Assembly: GCA_030684755.1 (NCBI GenBank)
Contig: JAUXXN010000127.1
Coordinates: forward strand, 1 to 6,458
DNA: 6,458 nt
Source of the DNA: Hydrogenophaga sp.
GTDB lineage: Bacteria; Pseudomonadota; Gammaproteobacteria; Burkholderiales; Burkholderiaceae_C
Direction: 5' to 3'
Every line of letters starts with the position of its first letter. The stretch's first letter is position 1. Position numbers and translations under genes: made by a program. Below the pieces are notes generated by a model. That model saw only the letters and a program-made list of their open reading frames with translations, was not told the DNA's origin and ran no database searches. Below are positions 1 to 4,859 of this stretch, piece after piece.

Positions 1-52
1 TGGCCGCGCAAGCCTTTGCCACGCCGACCCGCGCGTCTGCGCGCAAGGTCAT
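1..52 (-). CDS. Start of an unidentified leftward gene (partial)
   Basis: An ATG at 52-50 opens a frame that runs without a stop to the window edge; the visible peptide is MTLRADARVGVAKACAA. It begins 17 bases after the methyltransferase stop codon, with a weak AAGG about 13 bases ahead of the ATG. A GTG at 73-71 in the same frame, overlapping the methyltransferase stop as GTGA, is an alternative start that would suggest translational coupling. Seventeen residues are too few to identify a family. By position, a helicase/restriction subunit would fit, since Mod-type methyltransferases often precede one, but this is context only. Confidence 0.3.
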   Translation of the reverse strand, partial: MTLRADARVGVAKACAA

Positions 53-69
53 CGCAGCGGCTTGACCTT

Positions 70-2166
70 TCACGTAGCCGCCACCAGGCTCACCACCTCG
101 GCCTCAAACCCAAACACATCCACCACCCGCACGCAAACCCGGCGCGGCCCATGCTTGAGCGGCAGCGTCAGCTGGGCCTGCGTCACCACACGCAGCGCGT
201 CGGCGTCGTTGGCGGTGTTGCCCCGGTAGTCCTGCCACACGGAGCGGAACACCTGGCCGTCGTAGTCCGGGTCCACAGCCCAGTACTCGATCAGCGCCAG
301 CGGCTCCGCGTTGGCCACGGCCTGCAGCTTGGCGCGGTTGGCGTCGTCCAGGTTGATGGCTTCGGGCGAGAGCAGCACGTAGTTTTTCAGGCGCACCACC
401 AGCGTTTCCCGGGCTTGCTCCCTCTCCCCCTGGGATAGGGCTGGGGTGAGGGCTCCCCGCTCCACCGGGTGCAGCGTCAGGTATTGCAGCGACGAGAAGC
501 GCACCTGTCCGCGCAGTTTGTCGATGCCGCCTTTTTTCTTCAGCCGGTCCATCAGGTCGGGTGGAATCACCAGCACCTCCAGCCGCGTGTCGTTCAGCGC
601 GGTGATGGTTTCGCCAATGCTGGGCTCGAAGTTCCAGCCCAGCACCACCACGCGGTCCCAGCCGCCCATCAGGTTGTCGCGCTGTGCAATGGCTTTTTTC
701 AGCGTGGCCGCGCCGGTGAGCTTGTTGGGCGAGTCGGCCAGCACCAGGGTTTTGCTGCCGCGTTTGCCACCCAGGTCCACGCCCGCGATCTGGCCCAGGT
801 TGCGCTGCGGGTTCACGTCGGGTGGCAAGGGCAGCGCTCCGTAGAGCGAGAGCACGATGGCCGACAGATCGCCGATGCGGAAGTCGCGACCCAGCGCCAC
901 CTTGGCGGCTTCGACTTGGTAGTCGCCGATGGCTTGGTAGAGGAAGGGTTTAGCTTCTTGGTCGATCAGGCGTTTGCGCATGATCATGGCAGCGGGTTTG
1001 CCGATGTCGGTGGTGATCCAGCGGCGGCCCAGTTTTTCGGCGACGGCGGCTGTGGTCCCGGAGCCGCCTTTGAAGTCGGCGACAATTCCTCCGGTATTTG
1101 ATGAAGAGCGAATAATCCGTTCCAGCAGCTTCTCAGGTTTCTGCGTGTCGTATCGCGTATCTTCAAGTGCTTGCGAATTGACCGGTCCAATATCGGTCCA
1201 TACCGACTGCAATGCCTTGCCAGGGTTTTCGTCCAAATACCGTCTGAACTGAGGTTTTCCCTTCGACGTCAGAGCAATCAACCCTCTATTTGAAAGGTCA
1301 TCAATTTTTTCCTGCGACCAGCGCCAGTGGGTGCCGGTTGGTGGAGCGAGAAGTTTGCCGAAAAACACTCTTGCCGGACCAGTCCCAGCTGCCGTTGCGT
1401 TGTCCCAGCGAAAGCGTCTGCCGTTTTCATCCAGCTGGGTGTAATGCGACTTGATGTAAGACTCTTCCAATGGGGTGTACTGAGTATTCCAAACGAAATA
1501 CAGCCCCTTGGAATAGTGAAGAATCATGTCGTGATTCATCCCGAATCCCTCCCTGTCACTGTGTCCGGTGACACGCTGCCAGATCACTTGACTTTGCAAA
1601 CAATTTTTTCCAAACACCTCATCCATCACCAGCTTCACGTAGTGCCCCACATGCCAGTCCAGGTGCACATAAATCGACCCCGTATCCGCCAGCAGCTCGC
1701 GCATCAACACCAAGCGCGGCGTGATCATGGCCAGGTACGAGGCGGTGCCGTCGCTCCAAGTGTCTGAGTAGGCGAACTGCTCGATGACGGTGGGCTTTTG
1801 CTCCAGCTCCACACCGGGCAGGTTCACCTTGGTGCGGTAGTCGGCCTTGCTGTCAAACGGCGGGTCGATGTAGATCAAGTCCACCTTGCCGCGCAGGCTG
1901 GGCGTGTGTTCGTCGCCCGCCAGCAGCGCGGCCATGGCCAGCAGGTTGTCGCCGTAAATCAGGCGGTTGGTCCAGGGCGCTTCGGCGGGTGGTGTGGCGG
2001 ATGCATCGCCCAGCGTGCCTTGCGGGCTGTGCAGCAGGCTGGCTTGGCCGGGGGCGAACACTTCGCCGTACACCTTGCGTTCTGCGGCCCGCTTTTGCGC
2101 GGTGATCCAGTCTTGCGCCGCCGCGTCGCGTGCGGGCAGCACCAGTTCACGGGTTTGCAGCCGCAC
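70..2166 (-). CDS. Site-specific adenine DNA methyltransferase, beta class (type III Mod-like)
   Basis: This 698-residue protein should transfer a methyl group from S-adenosylmethionine to adenine N6 at a specific DNA site, as modification subunit of a type III-like system or as a solitary enzyme. Catalytic motif IV is DPPF at residues 101-104. [13 protein letters not shown] stretch (motif X-like) lies at 341-352 and the SAM-binding motif [10 protein letters not shown], at 364-372. The order IV, target recognition region, I defines the beta class, which includes type III Mod proteins. The C-terminal 270 residues are a family-specific extension. The start is GTG at 2166, with AAGG about 10 bases upstream; it is the first start after an in-frame TAG at 2172-2170. 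The same frame continues beyond that TAG to an ATG at 2262, so the native protein was probably 32 residues longer. Residues about 570-586 come from a captured repeat. The recognition region has lower GC than its flanks. The stop is TGA. Confidence 0.9.
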   Translation of the reverse strand: MRLQTRELVLPARDAAAQDWITAQKRAAERKVYGEVFAPGQASLLHSPQGTLGDASATPPAEAPWTNRLIYGDNLLAMAALLAGDEHTPSLRGKVDLIYIDPPFDSKADYRTKVNLPGVELEQKPTVIEQFAYSDTWSDGTASYLAMITPRLVLMRELLADTGSIYVHLDWHVGHYVKLVMDEVFGKNCLQSQVIWQRVTGHSDREGFGMNHDMILHYSKGLYFVWNTQYTPLEESYIKSHYTQLDENGRRFRWDNATAAGTGPARVFFGKLLAPPTGTHWRWSQEKIDDLSNRGLIALTSKGKPQFRRYLDENPGKALQSVWTDIGPVNSQALEDTRYDTQKPEKLLERIIRSSSNTGGIVADFKGGSGTTAAVAEKLGRRWITTDIGKPAAMIMRKRLIDQEAKPFLYQAIGDYQVEAAKVALGRDFRIGDLSAIVLSLYGALPLPPDVNPQRNLGQIAGVDLGGKRGSKTLVLADSPNKLTGAATLKKAIAQRDNLMGGWDRVVVLGWNFEPSIGETITALNDTRLEVLVIPPDLMDRLKKKGGIDKLRGQVRFSSLQYLTLHPVERGALTPALSQGEREQARETLVVRLKNYVLLSPEAINLDDANRAKLQAVANAEPLALIEYWAVDPDYDGQVFRSVWQDYRGNTANDADALRVVTQAQLTLPLKHGPRRVCVRVVDVFGFEAEVVSLVAAT
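420..452. repeat. Short palindromic intergenic-type repeat inside the methyltransferase gene
   Basis: Positions 420-429 (CCCTCTCCCC) and 443-452 (GGGGTGAGGG) form an inverted repeat with one T-T mismatch around a 13-base loop. On the coding strand it is read as [14 protein letters not shown] know this peptide as the tell-tale translation of a very common C-rich palindromic repeat found between genes in many beta- and gamma-proteobacteria. Here it is in frame and adds about 15-18 residues to a linker before the last domain. The reading frame is kept on both sides. The exact insertion limits cannot be set without an uninterrupted homologue. Confidence 0.6.
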
Positions 2167-2262
2167 GCGCTACCGACCTTCGAGCCCCTCCAGGATTTTT
2201 TCGGCTTGTTTGCGCCCGTTGGCGACGATCTCGGGCAGCTGTTCGAGCAGGGATTTGGGCAT
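2167..2262 (-). other. Upstream part of the methyltransferase frame, cut off by an in-frame TAG
   Basis: Reading leftward from ATG 2262-2260, 30 sense codons (beginning MPKSLLEQLPEIVANGRK) lead to TAG at 2172-2170 and then, in the same frame, into CGC and the GTG used as start above. The peptide is a charged amphipathic helix that looks like real protein, and it resembles what I remember of the N terminus of this methyltransferase family. No clear ribosome binding site precedes the ATG. Either the stop is a nonsense mutation with translation starting again at GTG 2166, or the codon is read through, or it is a sequence error. The 30 residues lie far before motif IV, so losing them need not destroy activity. 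Confidence 0.6.
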
Positions 2263-2308
2263 GTTGTCAGCACAGGCAACGCTTCTGTGAATGCCCGCTC
2301 AATCGAAA

Positions 2309-2327
2309 GTTGAATAGAAAATTCAAC
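2309..2327. promoter_or_regulatory. Inverted repeat, candidate operator of the divergent spacer
   Basis: A perfect 7-bp inverted repeat, GTTGAAT-AGAAA-ATTCAAC, lies in the AT-rich spacer between the methyltransferase frame and the HTH regulator. Its size and symmetry fit a dimeric HTH repressor site. It lies 47 bases before the ATG at 2262, so a protein bound here could control the methyltransferase. No binding protein is proven; the neighbouring regulator is the obvious candidate. Confidence 0.42.
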
Positions 2328-2354
2328 CGATAGTACAACACGAAGTTAAGTCAA
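2327..2354 (-). promoter_or_regulatory. Weak candidate promoter for the methyltransferase
   Basis: On the minus strand TTGACT (2354-2349) is a good -35 element. It is followed after 16 bases by TATCGG (2332-2327), a poor -10 with three of six consensus bases. The transcript would start about 55-60 bases before the ATG at 2262 and run through the palindrome at 2309-2327. The -35 match is the stronger part; overall support is weak. Confidence 0.25.
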
Positions 2355-2356
2355 TA

Positions 2357-2379
2357 AGGAACAGAAATTTAGTGTTCCT
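2357..2379. promoter_or_regulatory. Inverted repeat abutting the HTH regulator start codon
   Basis: AGGAACA (2357-2363) and TGTTCCT (2373-2379) are a perfect 7-bp inverted repeat with a 9-base spacer that is itself partly symmetrical around AAATTT. The repeat ends two bases before the ATG at 2382. This position suits an autoregulatory operator over the transcription start, or an mRNA hairpin that hides the start codon. Its sequence differs from the palindrome at 2309-2327, so the two may bind different proteins. Confidence 0.48.
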
Positions 2380-2381
2380 GC

Positions 2382-2783
2382 ATGGATCAAAAGCTGGAAT
2401 TTTCAGAGCGCTTGCAGGCCGCCATGCGGTCCGCAGGTCTGGAGCCGCGCCCGGCGGTGTTGTTGAACTTGTTCAACACCCACTACTGGGGCCGCTCTGT
2501 GACGTTCCAGGCGGTGTCCCGCTGGCTGAAGGGTGAATCCATACCCGCGCAAGACAAGTTGCTGGTGTTGGCCTCTGCGCTCAATGTGGAGCCAGAGGTT
2601 CTGCGTTTTGGCAGTGCCGTGCGCAAGTCCATTGAGCAGCGCCAAAAGCGCTGGGACGACGGCGCGGGCTACTTGGAGCGCGAAACCTTCGATGCCTTTC
2701 TGCAATTGCCTGCCGCGCAGCGCAAACTCATCCGCGAAGTGATCCTGACCTTCGCCAAGGTGCACACCGAATCGCAGGGCTGA
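2382..2783 (+). CDS. XRE-like helix-turn-helix transcriptional regulator
   Basis: This 133-residue protein is a likely DNA-binding repressor or control protein. Residues 8-75 form the DNA-binding domain: RLQAAMRSAGL, then the helix-turn-helix around residues 36-53 (YWGRSVTFQAVSRWLKGE) and a third helical pair ending at VLRFG. The C-terminal 55 residues form a short helical tail that may serve for dimerisation. I recognise this type as a phage-repressor-like regulator of Burkholderiales. It is divergent from the methyltransferase across a spacer with two inverted repeats, one touching its start codon, so autoregulation and control of the methyltransferase are likely by analogy with restriction-modification C proteins. 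ATG 2382 is the only reasonable start because an in-frame TAG lies at 2370-2372. There is no Shine-Dalgarno sequence close by; the only AGGA is 21 bases away inside the palindrome. The stop is TGA. Confidence 0.85.
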   Translation: MDQKLEFSERLQAAMRSAGLEPRPAVLLNLFNTHYWGRSVTFQAVSRWLKGESIPAQDKLLVLASALNVEPEVLRFGSAVRKSIEQRQKRWDDGAGYLERETFDAFLQLPAAQRKLIREVILTFAKVHTESQG

Positions 2784-2850
2784 GAATCCTTCGCTCACGC
2801 CCGAAAACGCTCAGCCTCTGGCCCGCAAGACGGGGCAGTCAACAACGGGT

Positions 2851-3186
2851 TCAGTACAGCGCGGCCAGCGCGGCCTCGGGCGCTTTGTCCAGCACCTTCA
2901 GCAAGGCTTTGGCTGCGCCCGTGGGGCTGCGTTTGCCTTGCTCCCAGTTGCGAATGGTCTCCAGCGAGACGTCGATGCGGCTGGCGAATTCGGCCTGGCT
3001 GAAGCCCAGGCGGCGGCGCACGCGGCGGGCAAATTGGGCGGCGTCTTGCATGGTCAGTGCGTCGTCTTGAGCGGCTTGCGCAGCGATATCGGCCTCGGTC
3101 GTGGCGTCCAGCTGGGCGGCGTTGAGCCGGCCTGTGCGCGGGCTGTCGAGGGTGGTAGCGTCAATTTTCAGTCGAACCGTTTTCAT
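2851..3186 (-). CDS. HTH antitoxin partner of the BrnT-type toxin
   Basis: This 111-residue protein should neutralise the toxin encoded just upstream and repress their shared promoter. The N-terminal half (residues 1-50) is loosely ordered and acidic and probably wraps the toxin. Residues 52-105 are an XRE-type helix-turn-helix with FARRVRRRLGFSQAEFASRI, then VSLETIRNWEQGKRSPTG. The start ATG at 3186 lies inside the toxin gene (26-bp overlap) and has a good ribosome binding site, GAGAGGT, about 8-10 bases ahead; the overlap and strong site suit higher antitoxin output. The frame extends upstream to 3519, but that part is the toxin gene read in another frame. Classical BrnA antitoxins have a ribbon-helix-helix fold, so this is the XRE-type variant of the pair. 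The stop is TGA. Confidence 0.84.
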   Translation of the reverse strand: MKTVRLKIDATTLDSPRTGRLNAAQLDATTEADIAAQAAQDDALTMQDAAQFARRVRRRLGFSQAEFASRIDVSLETIRNWEQGKRSPTGAAKALLKVLDKAPEAALAALY

Positions 3187-3442
3187 ATTGTTTGACCTCT
3201 CGTGTATTGGCTTTTCGGGCCGAGCTGATGCGGATGGCGTGCGGGCGGGTGGTGTACACCACCACAAACACCCGTGTGTCGATTTGCCCAAGCAACTGGA
3301 AGCGGTCTTCTCTGTAGCTGTGGCGTAGGTCGGCGCGGATGCACCGGTCGGGGTCGAAAAATGCCTGAGCAGCGTAGGCAAAGTCAAAGCCTCGCTGCAC
3401 AAAACAGGCTTCGCTTTTGGTTTCATCCCATTCAAAGTCCAT
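3161..3442 (-). CDS. brnT: BrnT family toxin
   Basis: This 93-residue protein matches the BrnT family (COG2929), small RelE-fold ribonuclease toxins that stop translation by cutting RNA. Visible hallmarks are FEWDETKSEA at residues 3-12, the segment FFDPDRCIRADLRHSYREDRF at 28-48 with conserved acidic and basic residues, VFVVVYTTR at 58-66, and RISSARKANTREVKQYE at 71-87, which corresponds to the family signature R-I-I-S-A-R. Length is normal for the family. It is the first gene of a leftward operon and overlaps the antitoxin by 26 bp. ATG 3442 has no Shine-Dalgarno sequence but lies just after TATATT (3453-3448) and the palindrome at 3452-3466, so the mRNA may be leaderless. No truncation or lost motif is evident, so the pair looks functional. 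The stop is TGA. Confidence 0.88.
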   Translation of the reverse strand: MDFEWDETKSEACFVQRGFDFAYAAQAFFDPDRCIRADLRHSYREDRFQLLGQIDTRVFVVVYTTRPHAIRISSARKANTREVKQYENGSTEN

Positions 3443-3447
3443 GCCTG

Positions 3448-3466
3448 AATATAGGCCATTGGCCTA
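3448..3466 (-). promoter_or_regulatory. Toxin-antitoxin promoter -10 and operator palindrome
   Basis: TAGGCCA-T-TGGCCTA (3452-3466) is a perfect 15-bp palindrome. On the minus strand it runs directly into a -10-like TATATT (3453-3448), which ends five bases before the toxin ATG. A repressor bound here would block the promoter, as expected for autoregulation by the HTH antitoxin. I see no good -35 element at the right distance. The palindrome also lies at the edge of the neighbouring antitoxin relic, so it might be a rearrangement scar instead. Confidence 0.5.
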
Positions 3467-3637
3467 CTGTCCGCAGTGCAGGACGCCGCACAGCGCGCCA
3501 TCGAGCAGGCGGAAGTCATCCGTTTGTCTTTGGCCGATCAGGCGTGTTTCGCGCAAGCGCTGCTGTCGCCACCGAAACCCGCCCCGGCTTTGGAGCGTGC
3601 CTTTGCCCGTCGCAGCAAGCTTTTGCGTGCTGAATGA
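3467..3637 (+). pseudogene. Truncated DUF1778 (TacA-like) antitoxin, C-terminal part only
   Basis: The frame reads LSAVQDAAQRAIEQAEVIRL, then a helical toxin-binding tail ending KLLRAE, in all 56 codons and a TGA stop. This is the typical C-terminal half of DUF1778 antitoxins that pair with GNAT toxins. The N-terminal ribbon-helix-helix DNA-binding domain (normally about 35-40 residues) is missing: upstream in frame there are four codons, then TAG at 3452-3454 and TGA at 3446-3448. No start codon with a ribosome binding site is available; GTG 3476 is the nearest candidate. The stop overlaps the next start as ATGA, the usual coupling in these operons, which supports the assignment. The tail alone could in principle still bind a toxin if expressed. 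Confidence 0.66.
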
Positions 3638-3900
3638 GCGGCGCAACGTTCCAGCTTGCGTTGCTCGATGCAGCACATGACCGCGCTGCATTCCGCAGCG
3701 ATTCGGTGCCGCTGAATCGCTACCTGCAAGAGCACGTCACCCAGGACATTCGCCGCCGCGTGGCCGCCTGTTTCGTGGCCCTGGCAGACGGACAGCGCAT
3801 CGCGGGCTATTACACCTTGGCATCAGCAAGCCTGTTGCTGGTCGATCTTTCGGCCAGCAGCGGCAAGAAGTTGCCGCGCTATCCGACCGTGCCTGCTGTT
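3634..3900 (+). pseudogene. Truncated GNAT acetyltransferase toxin (TacT-like), N-terminal part
   Basis: The first 89 codons match GNAT toxins of the TacT kind, which acetylate aminoacyl-tRNA: DAAHDRAAFRSDSVPLNRYL at residues 12-31, QDIRRRVAACFVAL at 37-50, IAGYYTLASASLLL at 56-69, and KKLPRYPTVPAV at 78-89. In intact members this last motif leads straight into the acetyl-CoA-binding loop (R-x-x-G-x-G type) and the catalytic C-terminal strands. Here homology stops at 3900, and the frame goes on antisense through a brnT-like fragment and the DUF4395 gene to a TAG at 4285-4287. The cofactor site is therefore lost and the protein should be inactive. ATG 3634 overlaps the antitoxin relic stop (ATGA). 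The hybrid 217-codon frame should not be annotated as a full gene. Confidence 0.76.
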
Positions 3901-3937
3901 GCGGGTGGCGTGCACCGCCACAAACACCCGTGTGTCG
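3901..3937 (-). pseudogene. 37-bp fragment resembling brnT
   Basis: This stretch matches 3245-3281 inside brnT at 34 of 37 positions in the same orientation. Read leftward it encodes DTRVFVAVHATR, against DTRVFVVVYTTR in the intact toxin. The three differences all change amino acids (V to A, Y to H, T to A), so it looks like a piece of a different brnT allele and not a recent copy of the neighbour. It begins exactly where the GNAT homology ends and stops eight bases before the DUF4395 stop codon. It is too short for function and marks a recombination joint. Confidence 0.55.
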
Positions 3938-3944
3938 CTGGTGC

Positions 3945-4730
3945 TCAGGGGGGACACCCGTTGTGCAGCTTCCACATCGCCTCATGGCCGATGGCCTTGG
4001 CGAATTCGGGCACTTTGCAGCGTTCCACCTCAGCGGGGTCTGTGGCCTGGGCGGGGTCAGCTGCGGGCGCGCTGTTGCTGGCCGGTGTGTGGTGCCACAT
4101 GGCGGGCGTGGGCATGGCGTTGTGGCTCACCCAGCGGGCGCCGCCCAGCACCGCCACCGCAAAGCCCAGCAGCACCAGCGCTTGCACGGCTCGGGTGCCG
4201 GCGGGCAAGCGTTCGCGGGGAGCTGGGTTGGTTTCACACACGCCGCCGGGGCACAACTGGGCCTGCTCTTTGTTGAACAGGTTGTAGACCTTGCAGCCAA
4301 TGCAGATGCCAAAAGCCGATTCAAAAAACATGAACACCAGGCACAGGCCGCACACCAGCATGTTGACCGGCCCAATGACTTGCTGCACCACCAGCAGCCA
4401 AAACATGCTCAGGCCCAGCGCCAAGCCAATGCCCCAGGCAAAGCGCTATTGCGGCGCGCCCACCCATTCGGGCTGCTGGTGGCGCACCACCCACTGCCCG
4501 AGCATGTACACCGGTGCCAGCTGCGGGTTAACGAACAGGCGCACCGCCAATTCAATGACAAAAGCCACCACAAACACCCGCGTGGGCTGAAAGTTGCCCA
4601 GTAAAAACGCGTGCATGAAGGTGATCAGCGCCACCACAAACAAAATGCCGGCACTGGCGCGCACGGCGCGTTCGTTGAGCACGGGCACGGCAAATTCGGG
4701 GCGGGTCTGGCCAAACTGAAACAGGGTCAT
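3945..4730 (-). pseudogene. DUF4395 membrane protein with an in-frame TAG
   Basis: The frame runs from ATG 4730 (MTLFQFGQTRPEF) through 94 codons to TAG at 4448-4446, then continues in the same frame for 166 codons to TGA at 3947-3945. Both halves match DUF4395. The first has VPVLNERAVRASAGILF and two membrane helices (about residues 28-48 and 53-68). The second has RFAWGIGLALGLSMFWLLVV, VNMLVCGLCLVFMFFESAFG, the pair C143-I-G-C146 and CPGGVC at 160-165. From memory the residue at the stop is usually Lys in a GAPQKRFAW context, so AAG to TAG is likely. Beyond the usual domain lies a roughly 95-residue tail with another membrane helix (about 181-198) and CKVPEFAKAIGHE. Function is unknown; the cysteine pairs suggest redox or metal chemistry. 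ATG 4730 has no clear ribosome binding site; an ATG at 4805 is in frame too. Confidence 0.8.
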
Positions 4731-4819
4731 GGTGGGCGGTGGTTGCAAGCGGGGCATCAAAAGACAGGCTGAAAAATCCCAGCACGGGGCGTCAGACAGC
4801 ATCACTGAGTTGCGCAGTA

Positions 4820-4849
4820 TTCACCAAATGCAGCCACTGCACCTATGAT
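4820..4849 (+). promoter_or_regulatory. Candidate promoter of the Crp/Fnr regulator gene
   Basis: TTCACC (4820-4825, four of six consensus) and TATGAT (4844-4849, five of six) are 18 bases apart. Transcription would start near 4856, only a few bases before ATG 4859, giving a nearly leaderless mRNA; this agrees with the absence of a Shine-Dalgarno sequence. The -10 overlaps the FNR-like box, so occupancy of the box would repress this promoter. Confidence 0.35.
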
Positions 4850-4859
4850 CAAAATCATA
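4844..4859. promoter_or_regulatory. FNR-like box between DUF4395 and the Crp/Fnr regulator
   Basis: TATGAT-CAAA-ATCATA is a perfect inverted repeat with 6-bp arms. Its core TGAT-N4-ATCA equals the FNR half-sites (consensus TTGAT-N4-ATCAA), differing only in the outermost base of each arm. It ends on the A of the regulator's ATG. On the minus strand AATACT (4821-4816) could be a -10 with a start near 4810, which puts the box centre (4851.5) at about -41.5, the class II activator position for the DUF4395 transcript. A Crp/Fnr protein could thus activate one gene and repress the other from one site. Confidence 0.47.

Noticed and set aside
16..438. Plus-strand open frames opposite the methyltransferase
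   Set aside because: They are antisense to a clearly identified enzyme and show His/Arg/Gly-rich shadow composition.
2778..2816. GGCTGAG and CTCAGCC as a terminator hairpin between the convergent regulator and antitoxin genes
   Set aside because: The loop is 25 bases and no T-tract follows on either strand, so support is too weak.
3187..3519. N-terminal extension of the antitoxin frame to 3519
   Set aside because: It is the toxin gene and its upstream region read in another frame; ATG 3186 has a good ribosome binding site and begins the conserved part.
3901..4287. Continuation of the GNAT frame to a 217-codon protein
   Set aside because: The part after 3900 is antisense to a brnT fragment and the DUF4395 gene, so the hybrid is an accident of fusion.
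4739..4858. Longer start for the Crp/Fnr gene at 4739, giving an N-terminal extension with three closely spaced Cys, loosely like an FNR iron-sulfur site
   Set aside because: The spacing is C-x5-C-x2-C, not the FNR order, no ribosome binding site precedes it, and the stretch holds the promoter and FNR-like box.
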